This document shows, piece after piece, positions 45,990 through 56,827 of a stretch of DNA of 64,000 nucleotides; position 1 is the first letter of the stretch, and every line of letters starts with the position of its first letter. Source of the DNA: Ophioderma brevispina (lineage: Eukaryota; Echinodermata; Ophiuroidea; Amphilepidida; Ophiodermatidae). Below the pieces are notes generated by a model, which was not told the DNA's origin, did no database searches, and saw nothing but the letters and a program-made list of their open reading frames with translations. The position numbers and the translations under genes were made by a program. The stretch is from NCBI GenBank assembly GCA_023653785.1, contig JAMKCH010041587.1, positions 1-64,000 of the forward strand, read 5' to 3'.

Positions 45990-47680
45990 ATTTTCAGTCG
46001 AGATATATACTTCGACCTTGTTTGGCAGCAGAGTGACCCAATTTAAGAGCACATGACCTTTTGGACACGTGACATGCATGGTAACTTGTGTTGGCCCCGT
46101 CTCTATTAAGTGTAGGTTGGTTGACCCTATTGTAAATAGACTCCTTCACTCCACGTTCGAAATATCTTGGATCCCGGTCTAGTATCCGCACCTCCTCCAA
46201 GGAAACCTGATGACCTGATGATTCGATGTGGATGTGTTGGGGCACTTCAGACGTATCGGAGCTAGGGCGGCGATGTTCTGAAAATCCAATTTTTAGTGAT
46301 CTTTCAGTTTCACCTATGTAAGCTTCCTTACATTTGCAGCTATTTGCCTTTGTGAGTCTTCCTTTGACTAGGTATATAGTACACCGAGCCGGCAATGTCC
46401 TTCTTTTCAGTTTTGTCTTTAGGTGCGACAAGTAGTTGTCTTAGAGTTTGAGTAGGTTTGAAACACACTCGCACCATGATAGTTCTCAAAGGTTCTTTTG
46501 AGGGTTTCAGAAAGTCCTTGGATGTAAGGCAAAACAACCTGTCCTCTGCACTTCTACGCACCTGCTTCAGTGTTTTAAGATCTTTCTTTCTTAGGTTTAG
46601 ACGCTCTGTCAAATGCCCACTTCGGATAGCCACATTTATTTAATGCACTATTAATATGTGACTTTTCCTCTTCTTTGTCCTTGGGATCCGATACAATACT
46701 TTCAGTTCTGTAATGGAGAGTCATAATGACACCCAATTTGTGCTGAACTGGATGGTTAGAATGAAAATTCAGATATTGGTCTGTGTGAGTGGGTTTGCGG
46801 AAGATCTTGATTTTCAGGCTACCGTCCAGCTGTATTTCTGTTGAGGTGTACAGAAACGCGAGGGATCTGTCTATTTCACCCTCTGTCGTGAATTTGATAT
46901 CGGGGTCTAACGAGTCAGATAGTTCAGATGGTCTGTAAACTCTTGCGCATACTGTTTCTTCAGTTTTGTGTGCGTGTCATCCACATATCTATACCACCAT
47001 CATGACCATAAAGGGGAATGCGGAGCACTTCTAATGGCTTTTTGTTCTAAAAATTCCATATAAATATTACACACAATCATGACAATTGGGGAAACTGCGC
47101 CATGGATTTGTTGATAGTATATCCCATTGTAGATGAAATATGTACACCTTAGACAAACCTCAAGTAATTTGATGATATGATTGGAAGATAGACGTGTCCT
47201 AGTACCAAGTGTACTGTCTTCGTCCAACCTTGAATGAATAATCCTTAGCGCTTTGTCTACCGGGACGGATGTGAAAAGAGCAGTGACGTCGTAAGATCTA
47301 AGTTCTTCGTCCTCTTCAACTCTTTGTGTCTTTATTTTTCCGCGATATCTTGCGAATTAGTAACATGGTATTTGGTGTTACCAACCAACGGTGACAATAT
47401 GTCGGCTAAGGTTTTGGTTTGGCTAAGGTTTTGGCACAATTGTAAGTGATGGAACCAATACAACTTACTATCGGTCTGAGCGGTGTGTCTTTCTTGTGAA
47501 TTTTAGGTATCCCATAGAATTTGGGTGGCGTTTCAGTGGTAGGGTAGAGTTTTCTGTATTAAGAGTCTACTACCAGATTTTTGGTGTCACGTGTCCCAAA
47601 GGTCATGTGCTCTTAAATTGCTCTTAAATTGGGTCACTCTGCTGAAGAAGGTCGAAGTATCTCGACTGAAAATTACAGGT
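45990..47680 (-). mobile_element. Penelope-like element copy 2b (RT plus GIY-YIG), inverted ends
   Basis: Reading minus: 'KFYGIPKIHKK' and 'PIVSCIGS' (about 47,525-47,470); 'SYDVTALFTSVP' region (about 47,300-47,265); 'SNHIIKLLEVCL' (about 47,180-47,150); 'VCNIYMEFLEQKAIRSAPHS' (about 47,075-47,015); YVDD at 46,976-46,987; 'TERLNLRKKDLKTLKQVRRS' (about 46,610-46,550); and 'CKCKEAYIGETERS' with 'FSEHRR' (about 46,335-46,270), the GIY-YIG core. 'RVNQPTLNRDG' closes it. The ends are inverted: GTGACCCAATTTAAGAGCAC at about 46,031 mirrors 47,590-47,640. The RT lacks its usual N-terminal extension. Confidence 0.87.
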
Positions 47681-48759
47681 ACCCAATATTTTTGTGTTGA
47701 GATCAAAAGTTTAAACTAGCCAAATAATGTTATACCAACACAGATGAACTTTCATAATGTTAAAAGTAGTACCATTAGAAATATAATACTTACTTTTCTA
47801 CAAATATTTGGACATAATTTATGTTCTAACAGTCATAATCACTTGAAATTTCTTGAACTGCAGTACGTGTTATGAGCCTTAAGTGTATATTTTGTTTCCA
47901 ATCGGAGTATTTGTCATAGTCAATAATTAATTGCATGAGCCACTGCACTTTGACTAAATCATAAAAGTGCAAATTCCACTGAAATTAAGTGCAAGCGTAG
48001 TGTCTTACCTAATCTGCACTAAATGTAGCTTCTAGTAACAAATTATCTTAAAATTTATACAAATAATCTAATAGATGGCTGGAAATGCCATTCTGCTCTG
48101 TAACCACATCAAGGTGGTGAAATTAATTAAAAACTTTGAAAATAATAAAATCCAATACTGTTATAAAAGTTGACCATTTTCTTGAAAATGAATAAAATGT
48201 CACCTTCAATTTTTCCCAATATCAGTGACCAATCAACCCAGTATACGGAGAAAAACACGGCTTACGGTTTATTTTCATCTTTCAAGTGCAAGACCATTGT
48301 TATTGCTAGGCAGTGGAAAATATTTCACGTGTTATCACCTCCCTGACTCAGATCGAGTAATTTGTTCATGACCTAAAGCGCAAAATATCTGTCCTCGTTC
48401 ACTAATAATAAATCTTGAACTTCTATAGTGTGTGTTCAATTAACTTTGATCGTATATTTCATAATTTATTCGAAAAGGAAAAAAAGACGAACAAAAGACA
48501 TGAAAGAAAGTTGTTTGGCACGGTTTGACCTAACAACTTTGTGAAAAACCAAAATCCTTAACTGAATTGTTTAACTTAATTCCAATGAAATTCGCCGCGT
48601 TTTCTGAACAAAACAAAAGTCAACGGTATTCAAAGCCCTATATTATAATACATGTAAACTGGTATCGCAAATGGCTGGGATTTAAATAAAAACCACAACA
48701 TTTTAAAGTAAATAATCTCTGCAGATTATAAGTCTTCCAAAAATAGGAGATTCACCTAC

Positions 48760-49191
48760 CGTTAATGCAATGAATCCTTTGACATGATATTAATGACTTC
48801 TTGTTTGGCATCGGTCTCAATTTGAAAGAATTATTGCCTGCTACCAGCTGAGCGCACACAAAAGACACATCTCTGCAGTAAGACGATCGGAGATTCATAG
48901 AATATTCTATGCCACGGATGGTAAAGGGACGTCCTAGAATTAGCGGCTGGGCCGCCTGTTGTCTGGTTAGCGCTTGGTTAACTTGTGATATCCTCGGTCC
49001 ACCTCCGTTAGCTCTGTCACTTCCCCAAACTTTTACTCTCCAATTGTTATTTCCATTTATTGCAGCACTATTGCTAACATCGTACACTACTTCAAAGTCC
49101 ATAGTCATTGGATTAGATTGGCCCGATATAACAGGTGTTGGCGCTAAGATTATTGAAACGCTATTGACAACGAGTTCTGGTACTGATGCAG
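48760..49191 (-). CDS. exon of modular 4-Cys gene, module with full C-x6-C and C-x4-C
   Basis: A 432-bp exon with an open reading frame. The acceptor is ...TTTCTGCAG before 49,191 and the donor GTAGGT after 48,760; phase is 1 at both ends (2 + 3x143 + 1). It encodes about 143 residues: a linker 'ASVPELVVNSV', a half with 'NNNWRVKVWGSD' and 'VNQALTRQQ', then 'MNLRSSYCRDVSFVCAQL' (C-x6-C) and 'SCQRIHCIN' (C-x4-C). The layout matches the exons at 51,844, 52,804 and 54,041, so it is one module of a repeat protein, probably extracellular given the paired cysteines and phase-1 exon borders. The next exon to the left was not found; the donor abuts the tandem duplication. The function is unknown. Confidence 0.8.
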
Positions 49192-49300
49192 CTGCAGAAA
49201 TGTGGGGGGAAAGAAAATTGTTACAATGTTGAAAAGTTATATACTTTAATGTCCATCACGTCTACATTTACATTATTATTCAAAACGAACACTTTTTGGA

Positions 49301-49625
49301 CCGGTGTGAAAGCAGATATAATCCAGTGGGGGCCATAGTCCGGGGCTCCATAGACGATAACGGAATAAAGCGTGAAACTAATGTTGCGTAAAGAGTCAAC
49401 TGAATCGATTGCCCTATTGTTCACCATTGTTCCCGGACTATGAGTACGCCGGACAATGGTTACTTCTACACCGGTGTGAAAGTAATTATAGTCCGGCAGG
49501 TATCATAGTCCGGGCTCCATAGACGACAACGGAATAAAGCGTGAAACTAATGTTGCGCAAAGAGTCAACTGAATCTATTGCCCTATTGTTCACCATTGTT
49601 CCCGGACTGTGAGACCGGCGGACCA
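49301..49625. repeat. two-copy 170-bp repeat, also found at 63.6 and 63.9 kb
   Basis: Copies at 49,301-49,470 and 49,471-49,625 share 'ggaataaagcgtgaaactaa', 'agagtcaactgaatc' and 'caccattgttcccggact'. They lie in the intron between the exons at 48,760 and 51,844. The copy at 63.61-63.77 kb has inverted ends (AGTAATTATAGTCC / GGACTATAATTACT), so the unit is probably a MITE. Confidence 0.8.
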
Positions 49626-50873
49626 TATCTTCCTGCCCACACGGCGCTAGGCCAATGCGGGGTATCACAAACCCAAATTTTAGCGGTAAAGATTGGCTGT
49701 TGTGACATCGCAGCCCACACCAATTTTGTGTGTGAGAAGACCCTACGATATCGGTTTACTTCAGTTCATTGACAAACAGCTAGAGGCGCGAGACAATATT
49801 GTTTAGAAATCTAGGGCAGGTTTCGGCCAGCATGACCTCTGTCTCACTAGCTGTTAGCAGTGGTTCAGCTTCACTGCGCTAAAAGAATGAAACCGCTGAA
49901 GCGAACCTGGGCTAGAAGTAGCCTTAAATCCAGATAAGTTAAAGTATGGAGAGGAATTCATAGAGCGTGTGATCAGTTGAGATAATGGAATACGTATCTT
50001 TAAAATGTATGTTATGTTGTGTTTCTGAAAACAATAGCGCATCTGTAATTAACAAATAGCATCTTCTTATTTTTTAAAACCTTATACAATGCGCAATAAA
50101 GGTACGATCAAGCAAAGAGTGCAGTAAATTTAGCGTTTGTTTTCGACTCTCAACTCGTCCACACATCATTGTTAGTAAATACTGTATAAGGTTTAGGTAC
50201 TACCACTAAAATGTGCGGGTTGTTTCAGCAAGCCCTAAAATCATTTTGCATTTATAGGAGCTACAGAACAAATCTAAACACTTGTCAGAAATTGTAAATA
50301 ACGTCCATTCGTTCAACATTACTAGGCTGTTTAAAGCTTTTTAGGGCTACTAGGTAAGGGTACTTTATACACAATAATTGGGTATCATTTCAAAGTATAG
50401 AATTATTTTGGTGACAATATTTGCTTTAAAAAAGTGCATTTCAGGTCCCAATTTATTTCCTGCCACTTCTCAAAATTTTATGGAAATTTTTTCACCAAGT
50501 TCCCGTCCTTTTCTACGCTGTGTGTTTCAGTATCAGCTCGAATCTATGCTCTCTTTCTCTTCCTCTCAGGGATGCCATGGCTTAGTCTCAGCTTTTATAC
50601 TGCCTTTTCGCGCGCGAATAATTACACCGGAGATTTGAACCAGAGCGCTTGAAATATAATGGTCCGGGGTCATTCGCGAAACGCATACGTAAACCTACAT
50701 GTATACTCATGGTTATATCCTTACAAAATAGTAACTTTATACCAATTGCACCGTACTTCTGATTAATTGGACCACTCAGGTTTACGGCTCGGTTTTGCGA
50801 ATGGACCCCAGTTTACAAAATTACGCATCTTAGGTCAAAGCCACAGTGGGTTCAAGCACATACAGCGCTTGGG
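49626..50873. other. intron sequence, unassigned
   Basis: No exon with the module motifs was found in this stretch, and no repeat period is seen. Confidence 0.4.
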
Positions 50874-51679
50874 TGATTGTGTCCGCCATTTTGAATTTTT
50901 AAATAAAATATCTATAACATATGTGATGTCGTCGGAAAGCCTATTTCATTATCTTTAATTTGATGCAAAGATAATTTCAATTGGATAAGTATAGGCCGAG
51001 CTACAGTCTTTTGAATCAAGTATTGAGCTTTTACCCCTATCCACGGATTCCCATTTGAATGCACGGCGACCAACTAAGCAAATGACTCCCCAAAATGATG
51101 ATAAGGGCATGTCTATGGTTATGTCAAATAAAGTTGTATCTTAAAGGTGTAAAAGTCGGTGATAATGGTAAGTTTTATTTAAAATCCTTTTTTCAAGATA
51201 TGGCATATTTTGGTCTACAAATATAGACAAAACTTTAAATTTGAAAAGGTTGTCACCGATGTCTATTCCTTCATACGGTATGATTCATTCAACTCCTCCA
51301 GAAATTGATACATATATCAAGTATCAAGTTAATTTATAATGCTTTTTATGAGTGATGAGGATGTAGAGGGCATCGATGGTTAATTGTTACTGAATTTTGT
51401 GGGGTTAAATAGCGTCACATCTATTCTGCAGTCAATAAATAGCCCGATTTTTTTTTGGACAGTGATTTGCTACGCTGAACTCCGTTCACTTGAATGTGAA
51501 TCCGTGGACAGAGCGCAAAACAGACTACTTAATTCAAACGACGGTAGCTCGGTTTATACCTAATCGATGTGAATGATCTTTGCAGCAAATTAAAGAGATA
51601 ATGAACTATTAAGCTTTCAGATGTTACCACATATGTTAGATATATTATATCTCAAAATTCAAAATGGCGGACAAAATCA
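50874..51679. mobile_element. 806-bp element with about 195-bp inverted arms, intronic
   Basis: The left arm 50,874-51,068 is the reverse complement of 51,485-51,679. Tracts include TGTCCGCCATTTTGAATTTT against AAAATTCAAAATGGCGGACA, 'ttatctttaatttgatgcaaag' against 'ctttgcagcaaattaaagag', 'gccgagctac' against 'gtagctcggt', and TATCCACGGATTC against GAATCCGTGGA. The interior is about 415 bp and non-coding. Confidence 0.85.
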
Positions 51680-51843
51680 GGGTCAATTTTTTTACTCACC
51701 TATAGTAGGAAGGGAAATAAAATATAGCATGACTGATCGTATGTGCTTCAGAGTATAATAACCAATAATTAGATTTTAACATTGCACACAAAGCAGATCT
51801 TATGAGTTATACTGTAACCAAGCACAAAAGAACCAGTCCTTAC

Positions 51844-52285
51844 TTTGACATGTAACCGTTGTACAGCCTGCAATGAACTTTGGTTTGGAACTCCTTGTAG
51901 GTCAAAGTTCGTACTTTGTGTAGATATAGCTACACAAATATATGTGATGTCATTACATCCTGCACGACTCATGTCCAAATCAAAACGCACATACTCAAAT
52001 AACAAATCATTAGGCGGGATAACACTCATATCAGCCTGCTGAGGAATAAGGGCTTGGTCGAGGTTTGAATAACGGGTACCTCCCCCGTTGGCTTTTCGGC
52101 GACCCAGACGTTTAATGTCCATAGTTGAGATCCAGACACAGATTCGCTTTCGGGAGACACGTGGACGTTGACACGTAATGCTAGCTTATTCACAATGTTT
52201 TCTTCAATGGTAGGGATGGCAACTGTTATGCCGCTGAATTTGACCAAGGGTCGACTTGATGGGTGGGCGGAGACTCCATGAGCAC
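51844..52285 (-). CDS. exon of modular 4-Cys gene, two apparent 1-base deletions
   Basis: 442 bp between an acceptor CTTGTAG and a donor GTAAGG; two added bases would make it phase 1 at both ends like its neighbours. The first half reads 'ITVAIPTIEENIVNKLAL', then 'SQLWTLNVWVAEK'. The frame then changes at about 52,090 to 'ANGGGTRYSNLDQALIPQQ', 'FDLDMSRAGCNDITYIC' (C-x6-C) and 'STNFDLQGVPNQSS'. A second shift near 51,866 recovers 'CTTVTCQ' (C-x4-C). Both shifts are single bases, one beside an A run, so sequencing error is as likely as decay. Confidence 0.72.
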
Positions 52286-52354
52286 CTACAAGAGCAATGG
52301 AAAGCGATAAGTTAATATTTTGTTATTATTGTGCTACTGCTACCGCTGATTATA

Positions 52355-52400
52355 ATGTTGTTGTTGTTATGATGATGACGATGACGATGATGCCGATGAT
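52355..52400. repeat. GAT/GAC microsatellite in intron
   Basis: Trinucleotide run of GATGAC/GATGAT. Confidence 0.75.
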
Positions 52401-52803
52401 GATGATTGTGCCAAAAGTTTACAGTTTTCACAATAATCATTTTTTGCCTAGGTCTTGCTCTTTTATTTAACACCTCGCTTGTAAAAAAAAGTGCAAAAAT
52501 GACTGAGGTGGCTTTTTGTGCCAACTGTAGATACAAGTACGGAAATTATGTGAGAATGCTGTAACTTTACGAAGAGGGTTCTTCGAAAAATGCATAATTT
52601 TAAAATTAAAGTTTCTTTCTTAATGGTAACATTTTATTTCGAACGATTTACTTTTTACGCATTTGTGTTTATTGGTTTTCCATTATGATCCAAAATGATG
52701 ATCATTCACGTAATAAAGCTTATTTGTCCGAAGTTGTTATCAAATGCACGCACAGCCCGACAGTTTCAACATAATGGTTAATGCGGTGTATTCAGTAACT
52801 TAC

Positions 52804-53274
52804 GGTGGCACTGCGTCTTAGTACATCCAGTTAACGCCTGGTAATTCGGTTCTGCAGTTAGATCAAAGCTTGGTTCCAAATGTCGGAATGGATCATTGGA
52901 TAACCTCGCGCACACATAACGTGCATAAGAACAGCGATTCCCTCTCATGTCCAGATTCATTCTGATATTGGTGAAAGCAAACGGGTATGGTCGAACTAAA
53001 GCTTTTCCACTTTGAACATCCGTCAAGGCTTGATCCAAGCTGACCAATCGCGTGCCACTTCCGTCAGGCTTTGGACTTGTCCAGAGTTCTAACCGCCAGA
53101 GATTTGCACCGGTTACTTCATCGCTACGTTGGTCGTACACAATTTCCACGTCGATATCAAGTTGATTCTGTGCTTCTTCTGTAATGGCAACTTCTTCTGG
53201 ACGAACACTTCTGATAATCACATGAGGCCTTACATCGGGAGGAGGCCCACGAGTCGTAAGGAAGGTAGATGTAG
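52804..53274 (-). CDS. exon of modular 4-Cys gene, fully open
   Basis: 471 bp, phase 1 at both ends (2 + 3x156 + 1), acceptor TTTTCTTAG and donor GTAAGT. The encoded module starts with a Pro-containing linker ('TTRGPPPDVRP'), then 'VAITEEAQNQLDIDVEIVY', 'NLWRLELWTS', 'VSLDQALTDVQ', 'NLDMRGNRCSYARYVCARL' (C-x6-C), 'PSFDLTAEPN' and 'GCTKTQCH' (C-x4-C). It is the best reference copy for the domain, since no frame break is needed. A role in matrix or recognition would be speculation. Confidence 0.86.
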
Positions 53275-54040
53275 CTAAGAAAAGATAACATTAAAATAAA
53301 ACATATCAGAAACACTATGATACAAGTGTTCCTTAGTAACGCTATTAAAATAAGATCTAGCTTAAGTGGTTTTGCAGTGACAAAATCTGAAGGAATAGAT
53401 TCCATTTTATAACATTAACATCCAACACCTACAGGTAAGTATAAAGTAGTTGTGACTATTCTTGGACAGATGCACCGGATACATGCAGTGGTGACTGTGT
53501 TTTTGTCGTACAAGTTGCTTATGGAATTACAGCATTAAAATTATTTAATCTTGATTTTTCTAATTTATATGGGTAGCCATTCTTTGGAATTCTGTCGAAC
53601 ACTCCAACTTTTGCATTAGCTACGGCTATATTGACAATGAAGACCCATTACATTAGCATCCTTAAATAGTGCTTGCTTGCACGATATTTCAAAGAATATG
53701 CTATTACTGTTTATTTTTTGATGGAATGAGTGCAAGAAAGGATGGATGCAAAGAACAGAAAGTCATACTTGTAGGATTATAATGGAAAGGGCCGATTTAG
53801 CATTTTGCTTCATACGTATATTGCAGTTAACAGGTGCTTAAATGGAATGTATTAAGGAGATGGGTTATGAAATTGGTATTCCAATTTTGAGTGAATAATT
53901 ACTGCAAGCTGTAATAGTCCCGATTCCCTCTCCCAGAGTTCATGTAATAATGCACCGAGAAATTGACCTTATGATTTCTGATGTTATGTTACACATTATG
54001 CAGGATATTACAGCTTGTAATTATTGGATTAAATACTTAC
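53275..54040. other. intron between module exons
   Basis: Bounded by the donor of the 54,041 exon and the acceptor of the 52,804 exon. No inserted repeat recognised. Confidence 0.6.
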
Positions 54041-54877
54041 ATGAACAAGGTGCGGCTTGACAAGACACAATGGGACCAAGAACTCCGTCTTCAACGACGA
54101 GATCAAACTCAATGGATGGTTGTTCTGCCTTGTCAAATTCTAGACACACATACTTATATCTCCCACAGCCAACTGATTTAATATCAAATTCCGTATCGAC
54201 ATCAAATTGCAAGAAATTTGGCGGGATTAATGGATTGCTCTGGTCAAATGGAATGAGAATCTGATGTTTGTAGTCATGCTTTGGCCCAGTGCCTTGTGCG
54301 TTTGTACTGCCGAAGATTCCCATCCGCCATAGACCTCTTCCCATAACAGCATTTACCCTATTGTTATGAGGGATTAGCATAACGTCGAGATTAATTTCTT
54401 GAGAACCATCTTGGAAGACTTTCTCAACGCTCGCTTTCCATCGAATTGCAGAGAACCACACGACTTTGCGACCAGGTATTGGGACATACCGTCGACGTGG
54501 TTCATCCGGATAGGTTTCCTGAATATTCGGTGATACTTCGTGTGGTGAATCTGGTTGTGTTTCAGAATGTGGTAGTTGACGTTGTGGCTGGGACGATGTG
54601 CTTGGTTTGGAAAGATAACCAAGCTGATTTTCACCGACGGGGTTATGTGTTGGTTGATCTTCCTGTTCAGGTTGGTTTGTATATGGACGAGATTGAGGTG
54701 GCTGCGGTGGTCGTGGTCTCGGTCTTGGCCTGGGTTTTTCAACGGGCTGTTGAGGACGAGGTCTATGTGTGGGCTTTGCTTTGGACATGGTCGGCCAAAG
54801 ACGATAGTAGGGACTCTCTGTTGGCGCATGTGTAGGTCGAACGGTAGTGGCTCTAGATGTGGGATGTTGTGGTAGTT
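54041..54877 (-). CDS. exon of modular 4-Cys gene with Pro/Arg-rich linker (duplicated copy A)
   Basis: 837 bp, open throughout, phase 1 at both ends (2 + 3x278 + 1). It begins with about 130 residues rich in Pro, Arg, Gln and Thr ('RPRPQQPVEKPRPRPRPRPP'), likely a flexible, possibly O-glycosylated stalk. The module follows: 'IRWKASVEKVFQD', 'MGRGLWRMGIFGSTNAQGTG', 'KHQILIPFDQSN', 'FDIKSVGCGRYKYVCLEF' (C-x6-C), 'SIEFDLVVEDG' and 'SCQAAPCS' (C-x4-C). The donor is GTAAGTATT. The acceptor is preceded by T24 (A24 on plus, 54,881-54,904), which replaces about 290 bp present in copy B. Plus-strand frames here are shadows. Confidence 0.84.
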
Positions 54878-55545
54878 CTGAAAAAAAAAAAAAAAAAAAA
54901 AAAAGACATCTGATACCTTTGACCCCAGACAAGATGAAATTATGTGTTCACATGAAATTGTGTTTGAAATACACTCTATTAAAAAGATTCTTTCGGATCG
55001 TGTTTTATTTAAACAGTAACATTTTGGAAATTGCGAATTTTCAGCAATACCAGTTTTGATACTTAAGTTTAACATAAGCGGTTTCTTCTGCTCACTTTAG
55101 TTTTTCGAAGCGTATGGATTAGACATCTGTTAAAATATGGTACCCAGTTGTGTTAGTTAACAATAACTCAAAACGTTTAATTGAAACATAAAAAGAATCA
55201 GCTTGGATCACGTGAGGTTTTGTGTTTTTTTTTGTAAAAAAACTTGACCTTGGTATTTGTTTCTGCGCTAAAATCTGTCCTATAGATTTTAAAATCTTTG
55301 TTGTTAAATGCCTATGAAACAATTCACCCTCTTAGGTACTGGGTTTCCATACCCCAAACAATACAACGGTTTTTGCAAGCGATCGTCATGATTGAAAATC
55401 TGACAACCATCGCAAAAAAGTGAGGAAGCGGCATTTTTGTTGTCAGATCTAGGAGCAATTTCTCACTAACACAAGGCAGGGGTCCTCTCCGTGATTTGTT
55501 ATGTCAGTTGGGTTTTGAGGATTTAGGGACGTTAGGGACCAATGT

Positions 55546-55567
55546 CAAAAAAAAAAAAAAAAAAAAA
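55546..55567. repeat. poly(A) at duplication junction
   Basis: About 21 A joining 'gaccaatgtc' (end of unit A) to 'gacctcttcccataac' (start of unit B). In copy B the open frame therefore runs from GRGL into Phe codons and loses the second half of the module. Confidence 0.85.
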
Positions 55568-56225
55568 GACCTCTTCCCATAACAGCATTTACCCTATTGT
55601 TATGAGGGATTAGCATAACGTCGAGATTAATTTCTTGTGAACCATCTTGGAAGACTTTCTCAACGCTCGCTTTCCATCGAATTGCGGAGAACCACACGAC
55701 TTTGCGACCAGGTATTGGGACATACCGTCGACGTGGTTCATCCGGATAGGTTTCCTGAATATTCGGTGATACTTCGTGTGGTAGATCTGGTTGTGGTTCA
55801 GGATATGGTAGTTGACGTTGTGGCTGGGACGATGTGCTTGGTTTGGAAAGATAACCAAGCTGATTTTCACCGACGGGGTTATGTGTTGGTTGATCTTCCT
55901 GTTCAGGTTGGTTTGGACGAGATTGAGGTGGTTGTGGTGGTCGTGGTCTCGGTCTTGGCCTGGGTTTTTCAACGGGCTGTTGAGGACGAGGTCTATGTGT
56001 GGGCTTTGCTTTAGACATGGTCGGCCAAAGACGATAGTAGGGACTCTCTGTTGGCCGCATGTGTAGGTCGAACGGTAGTGTACCTCTGATGTGGGTTGTT
56101 GTGGATAGTTCTGGGCCGTGGTCTTCTTGTAGGGCTTGTTTCTGTTCCTTGGTTGGTTGAGGTGGAGGAGGCGGTCGGGATTCGGGTTTGGATTTGGTCT
56201 GGGCCTGGGACGCGGCGTCTGTGGT
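55568..56225 (-). pseudogene. truncated duplicate exon, copy B
   Basis: It has the complete 5' part of the exon with an ordinary acceptor (ATTTCCCAG before 56,225) and the Pro/Arg-rich linker ('KPRPRPRPRPPQPPQSRP'), but ends at 'NAVMGRGL' where the poly(A/T) run begins. The C-x6-C and C-x4-C parts and the donor are absent. One extra base near 56,060 breaks the linker frame. Copy B upstream joined to copy A downstream would make one normal exon, so the pair may represent one locus misassembled or recently duplicated. Confidence 0.78.
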
Positions 56226-56827
56226 CTGGGAAATTGAAAGGATAAATGATGAGTTGAAATGATAGATGGAAGTATGATATGCCGTTGTTGGGCGAAGAAA
56301 AGTCTATGTGATTTCAAAGGTCAAAGGAACATAAACTTGTTACAAAGTTGGGTAGTGAATTCCATAAAATGTTTCCCCTGTTCATAAATTTTAAACTAAA
56401 GGAAGGGTCAAAAGACATCTGATACCTTTGACCCCAGACAAGATGAAATGGTGTTACATGTGGAAATTGTGTTGAAATACACTCTATAAAAAGATCTTCG
56501 GACCGTGTTTATTTAAACAGTTAACATTTTGGAAATTGCGAATTTTCAGCAATACCAGTTTTGATATTAAGTTTAAGTTAACATAAGCGGTTTTCTTCTG
56601 CTCACTTCTTAGTTTTTCGAAGCGTATGAATTAGACATCTGTTAAAATATGGACCCAGTTGGTTAGTAGCAATAACTCAAAACGTTTAATTGAATGAAAA
56701 CATAAAAGAATCAGCTGGATCGTGAGGTTTTGTGTTTTTTTTTGGCAAAAAAACTGGATTTTGTATTTGTTCTGCGCTAAAATCTGGTCCTATAGATTTT
56801 AAAAAATCTTGTGTTAAATGTATTGAA

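Larger units (their letters stand above)
42700..48745. repeat. tandem duplication of about 3 kb
   Basis: Unit 1 (42.70-45.98 kb) and unit 2 (45.99-48.745 kb) each contain a Penelope-like element followed by a common flank that starts 'tagccaaataatgttatacc' (44,521 and 47,717) and ends 'ggagattcac' (45,970 and 48,747). Unit 1 has an extra 375-bp insertion at 44,731-45,105. The units otherwise differ mostly by 1-base indels. The right end of unit 2 touches the donor site of the exon at 48,760. Confidence 0.88.

Noticed and set aside
53157..53405. Minus-strand frame with a hydrophobic stretch upstream of the 52,804 exon, possible signal peptide
   Set aside because: The hydrophobic part lies upstream of a good acceptor (TTTTCTTAG at about 53,275) and in the intron; the other module exons all start at such acceptors.
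54446..54875. Plus-strand frames of 99-129 codons, Trp/Val-rich
   Set aside because: They are antisense shadows of the Pro/Arg-rich linker, repeated in both duplicated copies.
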